Numbered from the stretch's first letter, positions 24,380 to 36,174 are shown. The stretch: 64,000 bases of DNA from Chloranthus sessilifolius (GCA_021018995.1 CM037589.1:6897001-6961000); one strand, 5' to 3'. Notes: generated from the letters alone by a model not told the origin. A program made the numbers and translations.

Positions 24380-24756
24380 GAGTATAACGACCTAATGATC
24401 ATTGTTGATACATCTTGTATTTTATGAACCTGTGCTGCATGGAAACACCATCTAAGCCGTCTGATTTGGAATTTAGGAGCTAAAGATCATTGTTGCATAA
24501 TATCGGCAAGAAACACAATTTCTATCATACGATTCTACACAGTCAAAGGCCATCATCTTATTCAATGGTTGACTCTCTGTAATCGTATGATAGAGATCGT
24601 GTTTCGTGTCAATCTTTTTCATTAAGATCTTTAGATCATTACCTTCACAAATCAGGCTGCTTAGATAGTGTTTCCAAATGTCAAGTCCCCAAAATACCAA
24701 GTCTATCTTACAATTGTGAGTTTGGACCAACTTTGTATGTGCAAGTAATGGCTCCC
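24380..24756 (-). repeat. partial copy of foldback MITE family 2
   Basis: The right arm ends GCAAGTAATGGCTCCC as in the full copies at 36611 and 44636. The middle has CAAAATACCAAGTCTATCTT and AATCGTATGATAGAGATCGTG. The left terminus is not recognisable. Confidence 0.6.
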
Positions 24757-25192
24757 TCTATATTTGTTGTTACAAGCAATGATCACAATATTTATTTATC
24801 ATTCTTCTTTTTGCTGAGTTTTTTAGACCCCCTCGCCCCACCCAAAAAAAAATAGTAATAAAATGCAAATGAAAATAATTTTAAAAGAAAAAAGAATGAA
24901 AATTAAAATATTAAAAAAATGAAAAAATTGGCCTATTAGTACATTGGACTGACGGCAACCAAGAGGAAAAAATAAGATTCCTTTTCTTCACAATCTCATA
25001 ATCCAATGACTTCTTGGCCGAGAGAAGGATTTTAATAGACAATATAACTCCGAAACCACAAGTTCAACATGGATCAAACACTTTTCCCATGAGAAAATTA
25101 TCAAGTTCTAACCATAGCTATTAGGAAACCTTTCAAATACATAATCTCACATCCAGTTACCATCAACTTTTTCATGCATCTGGGTGCATACA
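24757..25192. other. gene-free AT-rich stretch
   Basis: A-rich runs near 24840-24930. No open frame, repeat match or motif was recognised. Confidence 0.4.
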
Positions 25193-26077
25193 TGACGGGA
25201 ACGTCGAGTATGTGGACATCGGTTTTGGAAGCAAAGAGGGAGCCCGAGTAGCTCGAGTTCTACAGCGTTAGGGGGAGAAAGGAGACAAAAATCGTCAACA
25301 GCTAATGGACGTCCGTCCCATCTCGACGAACGTCCGTAGTTTCAGCCCCTCACTGTTTAGTGGGGACGGACATCCGTGGATTACATTAAAGAGTCCTGGC
25401 GTCCGTGACCTCATTTTGGTAAAATTTTCCTTTTTCAGTCTATTATTATTATTACGACTCTTTATTTCGAATTTTACTTTGGTGGCCTATATAAGAAGGC
25501 TTGTAAATACTTTTTTATTAGTTTATTGAATATTTTGAATGCATTATTGCTTGAATATTCTTCTTCCCGAGATGGGTTTGGTGTGAGGCCAAAGGAGTCA
25601 TTCCCAAAGGTATCTTCTTATCTTTTCTATTCTCTTACTTCCTTATTATCTTCATCTAATCCATCTACCTTTTCTGAACCCAAATCTATTAGTTTCTTCG
25701 ATCCCAAACCTCTTTTGAAACCCTAAACCAATCAAAGCCATAAACCAAAACCAAAACCAGACCGTAAGCCTATCACAAACCATAAAAATATTTCCAAAAC
25801 CCTAGTGAGAGCCCGTGAATCTACATCGGATCGAAGACGAACGCCCGAGCCTAGAAAAGCTAGAGTTCTATCTCTAAGCTCGATCCCGCCTCAAATCTAA
25901 TAGTACTTGCATATCGAACTGGACCCTAACCGGATCTCGCGTGATCTACCCATCAAAATTCTTCAAACCCTAAGGTATCGAGTTAATTTTTAGATTAAGC
26001 TTGATTTAATTTTATTAATTTCGGCAAAATTGCATCAAAATCATATTCACTCATTTTAGGGTTACCGTCCCGCGTCA
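25193..26077 (+). repeat. element D 5' LTR
   Basis: TGACGGGAACGTCGAG to CCCGCGTCA. GACGTCC-type palindromes at 25310-25400; TATA-like CCTATATAAGAAGG near 25488-25501, followed by the transcribed part. Confidence 0.9.
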
Positions 26078-26081
26078 GTTT

Positions 26082-26094
26082 TGGTATCAGAGAC
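26082..26094 (+). other. tRNA-Met primer binding site of D
   Basis: TGGTATCAGAGAC, four bases after the 5' LTR. Confidence 0.88.
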
Positions 26095-26184
26095 CTAGGT
26101 TTCTAGGTTAAGGCATTCTTGCTTGTCATATTTATTTTATTGCATTATTTTTCTTTTACGAGTCCATATTGCATTCCATATTAG

Positions 26185-26700
26185 TTGATCACCATAGATT
26201 CGACTGCGATTCTCAATACCTTTAAAGGTATGCAAGAAGAATTGGGTGTGATTAATGCACGCCTGAATACCATAGGGCAAGCCCAAACATCCCTAGGAGT
26301 TGGTAATGATAGAATATATGCACGTTCATGCATAAGGGCAAGAAGATTACTCTACACCCTTTGCCTCCCAAAATGCCATCGACCAACAAAGTTGAGAAGA
26401 AGGGTGAGTCTTCTAAATCCATTAATATTGTGAGCCCTTCAGAGTTCAAGAAAGCGTCGTTAGATGAGAGTGTGGTGTACATAGTCGTCACCGTTGAGAG
26501 TGCTCCCGAGTCGGTGAGCGAGTGTCCCAAGGACGTTGAGCCGTTCCTGAAAGCGTTTAAGGATGTCTTCCCTGAAGACTTACCAAACGAACTCCCTTCC
26601 CTGCGTGATATCCAACACGCAATAGACTTGGTTCTCAAATCTACCTTACCAAACCTGCCCCATTGTAGGTTTAATCCGGTTGAGCACGTAGGGTTAACTC
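26185..26700 (+). pseudogene. element D gag start and protease linker remnants (fossil)
   Basis: The gag start (DSTAILNTFKGMQEELGVI) passes almost directly into the protease-end / linker part (MHKGKKITLHPLPPK, later [15 protein letters not shown]). The capsid and zinc knuckle seen in B and C are absent. Confidence 0.8.
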
Positions 26701-27950
26701 GACAAGTCAATGAGCTCCTTCAAAAGGGGTTCATCCAAGAGAGTCTGAGCCCGTGTATCGTACCTGCTCCTAAGAAAGATGGTATGTGGCACATGTGCGT
26801 GGATAGTCGTGCAATCAATAAGATTACGGTTAAGTATCGATTTCTCATATCAAGGCTCGATGGCATGCTCTATATGGTGGTTGGTGCCACTATCTTTTCA
26901 AAGATAGACCTTAAGAGTGGCTACCATTAAGTCGGAATCCGCCCCGGTGATGAGTGAAAAACTGCCTTTAAGACCAAGGATGGTCTTTATGAGTAGACCG
27001 TCATGCCTTTTGGGCTTTTTAACGCCCCGAGTACTTTCATGAAACTAATGACCCAAGTGTTGAGGTCGTTTCTAGGCAAAGTCCTTGTTGTGTGTTTCAA
27101 TGACATCTTGATTTATAGTCATGAAAAGGATCACCACTTGAACCACCTTAGGCTGGTTTGTGAGACCCTATAGGGCGAGAAGTTGTTTGCGAACCTCAAG
27201 AAGTACACTTTCATGCAACGTTCCGTTATCTTCTTGGGATTCATTATCTCGGCCGATGGAATGGTCGCGGACCCCAAAAAGGTTAAAGCCATTGTGGAGT
27301 GGTCCGAACCTAAGAACATACACGATGTCCGTAGCTTCCATGGTTTGGCTACTTTCTATCGTCGCTTCATCAGAAGCTTTACCACTATTATGGCCCCAAT
27401 TGCTGATTGCATGAAAAAGGGGGACTTTAAATGCGGTAAAGCCGTGACGAAAGCCTTTGTCGAGATCAAATAGCAGATGAGTAGTGCACCCGTCATGTGC
27501 TTGCCGGACTTTTCCAAAGTCTTCGAAGTCGCATGCGCATCGGGTGCAGGCATAGGAGGAGTGCTTAGCCAAGAGGGTCACCCAGTGGCTTATTTTAGTG
27601 AAAAACTTAATGAGGCGAAGCAAAAATACTCCACCTATGACAAGGAGTTCTATGCGATCGTCAGATCTCTTTGGTATTAGAAGCATTACCTTAGGCCGTA
27701 AGAATTTGAGTTGTTCTCCGACCATGAAGCCTTATGCTTTCTTGCTTCACAGAAAAAGTTAAACCCAAGGCACGCAAAGTGGGCTGAGTATCTTCAAAGG
27801 TTCACATTCGTGTTAAAGCCTAAGGCCGGTGCTGGAAATAGGGTTGTTGATGCACTTAGCCGTCGAGTGGCGACTTTGCACACAATGAGCACCGAGGTCG
27901 TTGGGTTCGAAATGTTAAAGGATGAGTTCCCCAAGTGCTCAGATTTTGGG
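26701..27950 (+). pseudogene. element D reverse transcriptase and RNase H (fossil)
   Basis: [75 protein letters not shown], then RNase [19 protein letters not shown] and [17 protein letters not shown]. Confidence 0.83.
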
Positions 27951-28019
27951 GTTGAGTACACTGCTCTCCTTAGTGACCCGACCAGCACACACCCTGTGTA
28001 CACTATCCACGATGGGTAC

Positions 28020-30264
28020 TAGTTTAAAGGAAATCGCCTTTGCATACCTCGCACTTCATTGCGTGACTTTCTCATTTGGGAGTTACATGCTTGAGGGATA
28101 GCCGGTCATTTCGGGTATAATAAGATCATTGCGCTCGTAGATGATAGGTTCTTTTGGCATAGCCTAATGAGAGATGTTGCCTGGGTCGTTAAACATTTTC
28201 GTACTTGCCAAGTGTCCTAACAGAGCAAACAAAATACCGGCTTTTACACCCCATTACCAGTGCCACACACACCGTGGTAAGGCCTCTCAATGGACTTCTG
28301 ATACGGGACGCCCAGATCAAGAGCCGTAGGTTTGAGCCACAACAAATTCTCCAGCCAAGAAGCGGAGCGAAAACCAGAACTAGGTGTAAAGACGACAATT
28401 CGGGAAAAGAGATTGACTGTCAATGGTGATATTTTATGTTTATGAGAATTTCGATCGGACGATTTTCAATTTTGATCGATCGAAATCGCGCCAAGCTGTT
28501 TTAGTTGCTTTAAACTTCTAAACTCGAACTTTAAACTTTAGGGGTTTAATTGTCTCTTAGTTAATATTCGTTTTAGGGTTTTCTTTTATTGTAAGACTCC
28601 TATATAAGGTCTTTAACCAATGTTATTAGGGAGTTGATTATTGAATGAAAGAGTGTTGCTTTTGTGCAAACCCTAGAGAGCTTGTGAAAAGTTTTTAATT
28701 GAGGGAGTGAATCCTTCAAACATTGAGTGAGCGATCGTCTCAGCTGATTTAGTGACGTCTGAAGCGGTCAACGGGTGTGAATCCTTGGAATCTATCCTTT
28801 TATTTTCTCTAGTTGTTGTCAGGTAATATCTTTCCTATATCCTTTGATAAAGAACAAAAATCTCAAAATCCCCGAGGAGTCAAGATCCGATATTGCAATT
28901 ATCGCTTGATACCCTAAACTAGAACGAATTCCGAGTTCCTTCATCGGAGCCGTTTTTCTATATCAGGAAAATTTTCATGCATGCAGACGCTAAACAGATT
29001 AATCTAATTGTTTTTATTAATTTCATTGAATTACTTTTATGTGTTGCTTGATTTTGGATATTCCCGCTATTCAATTCATTCTAAAAGTTAATCCCAAATT
29101 AGCATATTAAGATTTAGCGTTTGTCCCACGTCAACTTCGTGTTAGGACTTCCCAAAACTCCAAGAAAGCATGATTCCATCTTTGTTGTAATGGACCGATT
29201 TTCCAAGATAGCCCACTTTGTTCTATGACCTTCGATGCATCTCACATTGCTAAATTGTTCTTCGCGGAGGTAGTACGTCTTCATGGGTTGTCCAATACCA
29301 TTGTGTCTGATATGGATGTTAAATTCACTAGCTATTTTTGGAAGACCCTTTGGCACATGATAGGCACAATGCTTCAGTTTTCAACAGCTTATCACCCTCA
29401 AACAGATGGCCAAACCGAGGGTATCAATAGGAGTTTGGAAAATCTCCTTCGTAGTCTAGTCGGTGATCATGTTAAGACCTGAGATACCATTTTACCCACA
29501 GCTGATCTTGTTTATAATAATTCTGTCAATAGGTCCATATGCATGAGTCCCTTTGAGGTAGTACATGGTCATAGGCCTAGGACACCATAGGACACCACTA
29601 GATTTGATCCCCACAACAGCTTTCCATAGGGTGTCAAAGTCTGCCGATGCATTTGCACAACGCATTTATAGCTTACATGCCGAAATTAGACAGAAGATAA
29701 ATTCAAGCAACAATCAATATAAGTTATATGCAGATGCTCACAGGCGTTTTAAAGAATATCACGTGGGTGATTATGTGATGGTTCGGGTTAAGCCTAAGCG
29801 GTTTCCATCGGGATCCGCAAAGAGGCTCCAATCTCAAGGCGCTGAACCTTTTAGAATTTTGGCTAAGAGTGGTCCTAATGTGTACATGCTTGAGCCTCCT
29901 CTAGGTACGGGGGTTAGTTCAACGTTCAATGTGGAGGACTTGGTTCCTTACTTGGGTTTCACCCCACCTCCTGAAAACCCACTCCAGCCACCTCATAGCC
30001 CCAGCCCCAACCCAACTTTACAGCCCGTACCTCTCCCTTTCCCGAGCAGACAAAGAAAAGATGAAATAGAGGATAGACTAGGCGATCATGTCGTCTCTAC
30101 CCATGACGGGGGATTCCAGAAGTAATTGGTTAAATGAGTCGGCAACCAGAGTCTGAAAACACTTGGATCCACGAGAATGAAGTTCGTCGATTGAACCCCG
30201 ACTTGATCGACATCTACCACGAGCGTGTTTCATCGGTGATGAAACATTTTTTGTTCAGGGGAAT
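28020..30264 (+). pseudogene. element D integrase and chromodomain, split by a solo LTR (fossil)
   Basis: The zinc-finger part lies at 28020-28298 and the catalytic core from 29134 ([32 protein letters not shown]). Then FRILAKSGPNVYMLEPP and chromodomain pieces (NTWIHENEVRRLNPDL) near 30160-30230. The polypurine tract TTCAGGGGAAT ends at 30264. Confidence 0.82.
28299..29133 (+). mobile_element. solo LTR of a sister chromovirus family, inside D
   Basis: 835 bases from TGATACGGGACGCC to GTCCCACGTCA, with exact target duplications ACTTC (28294-28298 and 29134-29138). No internal region, so probably left by LTR-LTR recombination. U3 has ATCGATCGAAATC palindromes (28440-28490); TATA-like CCTATATAAGGTC is at about 28590-28602. 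Younger than element D. Confidence 0.92.
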
Positions 30265-31241
30265 TGACAGGGACGTCGAGTACGTGGACATCGGTTTTGG
30301 ACCACATCGCTTCTACCGGTGTCGAAAGAAGCGAAGAGGGAGCCCGAGTACTACAGCGTCAGGAGAAAAAGGAGACAAAAATGTCAACAGATGACGGACG
30401 TCCGTCTCATCTCAACGGACGTCCTTAGTTTCAGCCGCTCACTGTTTAGTGGGGACGGACGTCCGTAGTGCCCGCCCCACGGACATCTGTGGTTTTGTGT
30501 CCCTAGGTCACTGACGTCCGTGACCTCGTGACCTCAAGGACGGGCATCCGTGGACGTCGTGCCGCCAGCGACGGGATTTTCTAATTTTGGCGAAATTTTC
30601 CTTTTCTAGTTTTTATTATTATTAGGACTCTTCATTTCAAAGTTTACTTTGGTGGCCTATATAAGGAGGCTTGTAAATACTTTTTTTATTAGTTTATTAA
30701 ATATTTTGAATGCATTATTGCTTGAATATTCTTCTTCCCGAGATGGGTTTGGTGTGAGGCCAAGGGAGTGATTCCTCTTTTCTATTCTCTTACTTCCCCA
30801 TTATCTTCATTTAATCCATCTACCTTTTCTGAACCCAAATCTATTAGTTTCTTCAATCCCAAAACCCCAAATCTCTTTTGAAACCCTAAACCAATCAGAG
30901 CCATAAACCAAAACCAAAACCAGACCATAAGCCTATCACAAACCATAAACCTATTTCCAAAACCCTAGTGAGAGCCTGTGAATCAACATCGGATCGAAGG
31001 CAAACGCCCAAGCCTGGAAAAGCTAGAGTTTTATTTCTAGGTCCGATCCCGCCTCAAATCTAACAGTACTTGTGCATCGGACTGGACCCTAGCCGGATCT
31101 CGCGTAATCTACCCATCAAAATTCTTCAATGCCTAAGGTATCGAGTTAATTTTGGTATTAAGCTTGATTTAATTTTATTTAATTTCGGCAAAATTGAATC
31201 AAAATCATATTCACGCATTTTAGGGTTACCGTCCCGCGTCA
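30265..31241 (+). repeat. element D 3' LTR
   Basis: TGACAGGGACGTCGAG to CCCGCGTCA. The start encodes YVDIGFGPHRFYRCRKKR, the end of pol. GACGTCCGT palindromes at 30395-30555; TATA-like CCTATATAAGGAGG near 30655-30668. Confidence 0.9.
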
Positions 31242-31584
31242 TACAATTAATGATGTCGTAAAATGAGATGCCACTTGAATTTCCCACTTCTGTTTCTCAT
31301 TCTGGATCTTTGGGTCTCTAATACTAGACGTTAAACCAATCTACTAACCTGGTAGATCACATGACGGAAGATCCCCCATTGATCTTTAGGATTGTGGCTC
31401 AAATAGTATGATGACAAATTTTCAGGAAAGGAGTTGTAGCAATCTTGGATGCACTTCATGTAGAACAAGACTTGTATTGTGCACTGACCCAATTGATGGT
31501 TGCTCAACTATATTAAATCCTCAGCAATAAAATGACAATTACAAGCATATCCTTTGACTTGTACACAATTAGGGTTGTTCAACT
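31242..31584. other. gene-free stretch, worn copia-like repeat
   Basis: 31500-31570 resembles 15930-16020. No frame or other feature recognised. If the WD40 exon downstream belongs to a working gene, this would be intron sequence. Confidence 0.35.
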
Positions 31585-31905
31585 GTAATCAGAGTAAACT
31601 CAGATTTGCCCAGAATTTGAGTTGCTAAAATTCCTAGCTTTTTTGGGGAAATGCTCAGAATCTGAGCAGGGAAAAATCTGTTTTGGTGGTCTCAGATGCT
31701 GAGGTCAGAATCTAAGGACCTCTAAAAATTTTTTAGGTTTGACTGTTTTAGTGCTTTTGATCTGATCAAACCACTCCTCGAAGCACCCACTCAGAATTTG
31801 AGGTTACTAAAACAAATCTTGTACGATACTCAGAAAAAATGAGATTTTCTGAGTGGGTCCCACACCCCCGAAAGAATACAGGAATGTTGCTAAAACTCAG
31901 AAACT
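31585..31905. repeat. foldback repeat with CTCAGA..TGAG motifs
   Basis: The left arm AATTTGAGTTGCTAAAATTC pairs with the right arm (reverse complement GAGTTTTAGCAACATTC). Several further CTCAGAATYTGAG near-palindromes lie between. A small DNA element of unknown family; no clear target duplication. Confidence 0.5.
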
Positions 31906-32192
31906 TAAGTCATATTTGTGATTTGTAACACGTAAGAGCAGAAAATTAACGTCGAAATTATTACTGAATGTTGCTTTCACAATAAACATAGAGCACTTGG
32001 GTTGAGCCTCATATAGTAGCAATTAGTTCATACATGTCACCATTTATGTCATCGATTGACTTCAGTTCCTGCTTACGGTCGTAAAAAGCAAAAAATTAAC
32101 TACCACAAATTAGTTTGTAATATTAACTTTTTTTCTAATATTATTTTCGTTTAAATGTCTGCCCTAATCTGGCTGTGTGAATTTTGCAACAG

Positions 32193-32339
32193 TCAATTCA
32201 ACTGTGGAGTGTGATGGAGAGGAAAACAATGTCAATTCCTGCTGCGCACAAAGAGTTAATTGTTTCGCTTGCAGATTGTCCTACTATGGAAATGGTCGCA
32301 TCAGCGAGCCATGACCACTCTGTGAAGCTTTGGAAGTGA
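32193..32339 (+). CDS. last exon of a WD40-repeat protein (partial gene)
   Basis: An acceptor (TTTTGCAACAG) at 32192 opens a 48-residue frame ending in TGA at 32337-32339. It begins SIQLWSV, the end of one WD40 blade, and continues with AHKELIVSLADCPTMEMV and ASASHDHSVKLWK, the classic last blade of a beta-propeller (H, S..HD, then a W-K end). WD40 propellers are scaffolds, so no reaction is implied. No upstream exon could be found within ~1 kb, and further upstream lie retroelements. Either the gene has a very long intron filled with elements, or this is a cut-off remnant. The exon itself is clean, with no damage in 147 bases, which favours a living gene. I cannot name the family member. It converges with the LEA gene. 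Confidence 0.7.
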   Translation, partial: SIQLWSVMERKTMSIPAAHKELIVSLADCPTMEMVASASHDHSVKLWK

Positions 32340-32457
32340 ACTTTTCTCCGGCGGTGAATGGTCATAAACATAAACAGGGGTGTTTCTCATGGATTTTTGA
32401 GCACATAAATGAGTGTCTCAAATGTGGCTTTTATTCATGTTTGAGCAATAACACCCA

Positions 32458-32669
32458 ATGTCAGTTCTCTCTATAAAAATAGAGGAAGACCAATGCTCCC
32501 ACCTGAACGAAAATGCCTCTCAAATGCATTCAGATTTTCTTACAGAACACACATTTTTGAATAAATTCGAATTTACTTCCAGTTTTCCTGAGAGAACAGA
32601 TTTGGAATTTTCCTTCATGGGATTATTTTCCCGGTGCGATGCTAATAAATTGCTTCTTGTGTTTAGGAG
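32458..32669 (+). other. possible short exon or gene fragment, unrecognised
   Basis: An ATG frame (MSVLSIKIEEDQ...) follows a TATA-like TCTATAAAAATAG by a few bases and meets a good donor (GAG|GTATGT) at 32669/32670. The part FPERTDLEFSFMGLFSRCD faintly recalls DENN-type domains, but the match is far too weak to assign. It may equally be chance sequence in the 3' region of the WD40 gene. Confidence 0.2.
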
Positions 32670-33434
32670 GTATGTATCCGAATTCCGAAACGGTAACAAA
32701 GATTTTTGCGTTTACTTATTATTGTTCTGTTTCAGTCAGAACCTTCTGTATATATGTTCCTCCCAGTTTGTATAAACTCTTACAGATCTGCATCACACCT
32801 TCAAATGTAGATATCTCATGTTCAAATTGATGTGGGTAGCCTAATGGTTCTTTATGAATCGACATGAACTAGTTGCACCTAGAAACGTAGATACCTGCAG
32901 AGTTTGTATGCAATTTGCATGAGCAGAACCTAGTAGTTGTGCAATTCACTCTTTCAGGCCTAGGTGTACCGCTACACCAATTTATGTTACAGCCACCTCA
33001 CTAAGTCATGGCAAATCACCTATCAACGGCAAACATAGTTCAGTTCTTTTTTTGGTATGTGCGCCACATGGAATGAACATTTGACGGTCAGATGATGGCC
33101 CATGATCTCAAAGATCTTGTGTAGAGATGAGACAAAAAAACTGTCCATCATATGATCCAAAGCAGTCAATTGATGCAATATAAAGTCTTGTGGCAGTAGC
33201 ACTAGCTTTGATTTTCTTGGTCATCTTTTCCTAAAAATAGGAGTCTTCCCTTTGTGGTTATTATATTGATTCTTAGGCCTACCTATTTGCTGTTGAACAA
33301 ACTTTCAGTAATTCTAACATTTATCTACCTCGATACTATAAACTGTGCCTTAGCACCGGAACTGATATTCTTAACATGCCCCGCACATGTCAACACATTT
33401 TAACCGCCTGTGTGCTTGGATTCATTGGAGGGAA
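32670..33434. other. gene-free stretch with a half copy of MITE family 1
   Basis: 33060-33195 carries GCCACATGGAATGAAC, CATGATCTCAAAGATC and a worn AAAGCAGTCAATTGATGCAA, the right arm of MITE family 1. Nothing else recognised. Confidence 0.5.
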
Positions 33435-33625
33435 CCTCAAGGGGTTAGGTGAGCTGGCTAGGTGCCTGCTTTCAAAAGCAGGAGACCTCTGAATCCCCTC
33501 CCCACTTGAGGCCATCCTAGGAATTTATATCATGTACTGAATTTGGGGTGTGTATGTGCCCCTGAGATTAAGTGGGCACTTTAAGAGGCCTAGATACCCA
33601 AGTTACAAAAAATTTAAAAAAAAAT
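33435..33625 (+). mobile_element. tRNA-derived SINE
   Basis: The first 77 bases (33435-33511) resemble a tRNA: ends CCTCAAG and CTTGAGG can pair as a 7-bp acceptor stem, CCTGC/GCAGG forms an anticodon-type stem, and TGGCTAGGTGCC and GACCTCTGAATCCC stand where the RNA polymerase III A and B boxes lie. A ~100-base unrelated body and an A-rich tail (33605-33624) follow. That layout is a SINE, not a working tRNA. No clear target duplication. Confidence 0.65.
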
Positions 33626-34849
33626 TGATAACTCTTGTCATTAAGACTTAGTGTAAGGCACCTCACCCGAGCACTCGGGAAAGGTCAAACAAAACTGAAG
33701 TTTTACTTATTTGTATGCTCATAAATAGCAGTCCCCGCTACTCTGACCATATGTGCCTTCGGTGGCCCATAGATTTTACCAGCTCCTCTTTTATAGACAC
33801 AACACATCAGATAAGCCAAGTTAAACTATATGCAAGATGCCATTAATCGCCTAAAAGCACATGCCTCTTAAATATTTTTTCTTTTTTTTAATAAATCTTT
33901 ATAATAAAGCAGAGCAGAACAATGCCTGGAGAGTTTCATGATCACCTCCTGCGCGAGATGATGCCATGTATGATAGGTGATACCCAGCTGTTGTCAATAG
34001 GCCACTCGCCACTGGCCACTCTACTCAGCCCTAAATTCTTAAGGTTGCTGCGGCCTTATAACTTTTAACTAAAAACTGACATAACGCCGATTTCCTTAGG
34101 GTTCAAAAATTGGGGTGTCAAAAGGTCAGCCTAAATCGCTCTTTTTGCAAACAAAATTTTAATTTGTTATATTTTTATTATTTTAAAATAATAAAGGTGC
34201 TTCAATATTGGCCGGTGTGGCCAATACGTCTGGCCGATATATCTAATAAAAAAATTGCTCAAGTATCGGATAAGCCTGGGACCGGCCCTTATGGATATAT
34301 ATGTATTAAACCCTATTAAGAATAAAAAAAATTGCTCATAAGTAGTAGATATATATAAGCCTGGGAACGCCCCTTATGGATATATATCGGACTTTAAACC
34401 CTATTAACAAGTGATAGCCCTTAAACCTGTTCCCATGGATTCCAAAAGCTTGAAAATCATGGGAGGGAGGGTTATATATAGCCAAAAGACCTCCAAGCAC
34501 ACAGGCGGTGCCCCGCACATGTTGAGGGATTGAGCCTAATCACGTAGCCTACGAAGCCTAAATTATATATAGTACAAGACCTCTCCGAGCACACGTCAAT
34601 GTAAGGACTATTCTTGACCCATACATCCGTCAATATCAGTCAAATATATCTCAGTCACCATCACCCATATTACCCGATATGTATCAACCATACTTCTTAT
34701 TAATTATTAAAGTTTTTATATACATTTTTAATATTTCAAAATTATTAAAGATTTTATATACATTTTTAATATTTCAAAATTATAAAAGTTACTACAATAT
34801 CAGGATTAATATCAGGATATAACCGACCGATACAACCAATACATATCGA
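33626..34849. other. gene-free stretch with CGATAC-type dispersed repeats
   Basis: Blocks of TATYGGCCGATAT-like sequence at 34196-34260 and 34660-34849, plus a local direct duplication at 34320-34400 of 34240-34320 (AATTGCTCA...GCCTGGGA). No gene recognised. Confidence 0.45.
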
Positions 34850-35427
34850 CGGTGGCGGAACCACATACAGCCGAGGGCGGGCACAACCCAAAAACTAAAC
34901 GATTTTTTATGTTTTCTTTAAGAATACCCTTTTACGGTCGCCCTCCCTAAACCAAAAACGTATAAGGCACTCTAAAACGCAACCTCAAACCCTCTTTCTC
35001 TCCTCTCTAAAACCAAAATCAGAAATGACTAAACCCTCTGCGGCGCCCTCTCTTAAGTCTTAATCTATGTTCTCTCGGCTCTCAGTTTCCCCACCTGTAC
35101 CCGACGCCCGTGACGTCGGCCGAAGCCCTCTCCTGTCGGTAAGATCTCTCTCTTCTTCTTCGTCTCTATTTTTTATTCTTCTTCTGGTTGATTTAAGAGC
35201 CTTTATTCTTCTTCTATGGTTGATTTGAGAGCCCTAGATTGTTCTTTTTCTTAATGGTGTAGTGGTGTGGATCTGGTAATCTTGCGTGACATATATATAT
35301 ATAATATTAAAAATATTTGTTAATTTCTTTGAAATTTTGCAATTTTGGAGATATGAAAAAAATGTCTTTAAAAGTTTCATCCAAACCCTGTTTCAACGAA
35401 TTTCGCAAAATCCTAGTTCCGCCACGG
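34850..35427. mobile_element. hAT-like non-autonomous DNA element
   Basis: Inverted ends CGGTGGCGGAAC and GTTCCGCCACGG, with flanking CATATCGA (34842-34849) and CATATCGG (35428-35435), an 8-bp target duplication with one change. Eight-base duplications and G/C-rich GTGGCGGAAC-type ends fit hAT elements. 578 bases; no transposase. The interior is CT-rich (34990-35230). It lies inside a CGATAC-type repeat. Confidence 0.7.
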
Positions 35428-35584
35428 CATATCGGTTTTGAACCCCTAATGTAAGATTACAAATTGACGAGACTGGTAAGATTACAAATTAACGAGGCTG
35501 GTTCCCAATGGAAGAAGACTAAACATCATTAAAAGTTAAAAAAAGTAGGGAGAACGATTATCCATATATATATTAAAAATATAT

Positions 35585-36111
35585 CTACCAATCTTCTTTC
35601 CCCTTCTTTTTAGCTTCTTCCTTACTCTCCTCACCGTTCCCTACAACCGTCTCTTTAATCTTCTGTGTCTTCTCCACTGCCGTTTCCCATGCATCTTGTA
35701 CCGTCTGCTTCGTCTTCTCTGTTAGATTCTGTGCATTCTTAGCCGCCCAATCTTTTCCTTCCTTAGTCTTCTCCTTCGCCGCTTCCGCTTGAGCTTTGGC
35801 TCTTTCAGCGGCTTCTTTGGTGGTCTCTTCGGTTTTGTGTGGAATGCTTGACCCTGTTTGTTTAGTCTTCTCCTTGGCTTCCTCTGCTTTCTCTTTTGCT
35901 GACTCTTTTGTCTCCTCGGCTTTTGATTTGACAGACTCGTTTGCCTCCTCTGCTTTAGATTTTGCAGACTCCTTTACCTCCTCTGCTTCTGCTTTTGCTT
36001 TTTCTAGGCTTTCTGACCTGTTTGAACCGCTCTCTCTCCTTTCTTCTGCTGCATTGTGACCCTGAAACCAAAACCCAACAAGGAATTTTACAAGTATTAG
36101 CAAGTTTAGAG

Positions 36112-36174
<63 letters not shown>

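Larger units (their letters stand above)
25193..31241 (+). mobile_element. chromovirus D: Ty3/gypsy element with a nested solo LTR (fossil)
   Basis: Plus-strand LTRs at 25193-26077 and 30265-31241, same lineage as B and C. ATACA lies before the 5' LTR (25188-25192) and at 31241-31245 if the last A of the 3' LTR is shared, which would be the target duplication. Gag is mostly lost; protease linker, reverse transcriptase, RNase H, integrase and chromodomain remain, with many breaks. A solo LTR of a sister family lies inside integrase. Confidence 0.9.

Noticed and set aside
32458-32775. DENN-domain gene downstream of the WD40 exon
   Set aside because: Similarity is a few scattered residues over one short frame. 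Kept only as a low-confidence possible exon.
33435-33511. A working tRNA gene
   Set aside because: T-arm and anticodon loop are imperfect, and it continues into a body and A-rich tail, so it is a SINE head.
36106-36170. Arg-Glu repeat protein tail on the LEA frame
   Set aside because: It is read through the GA tract of the intron. The splice sites on both sides explain the gene better.
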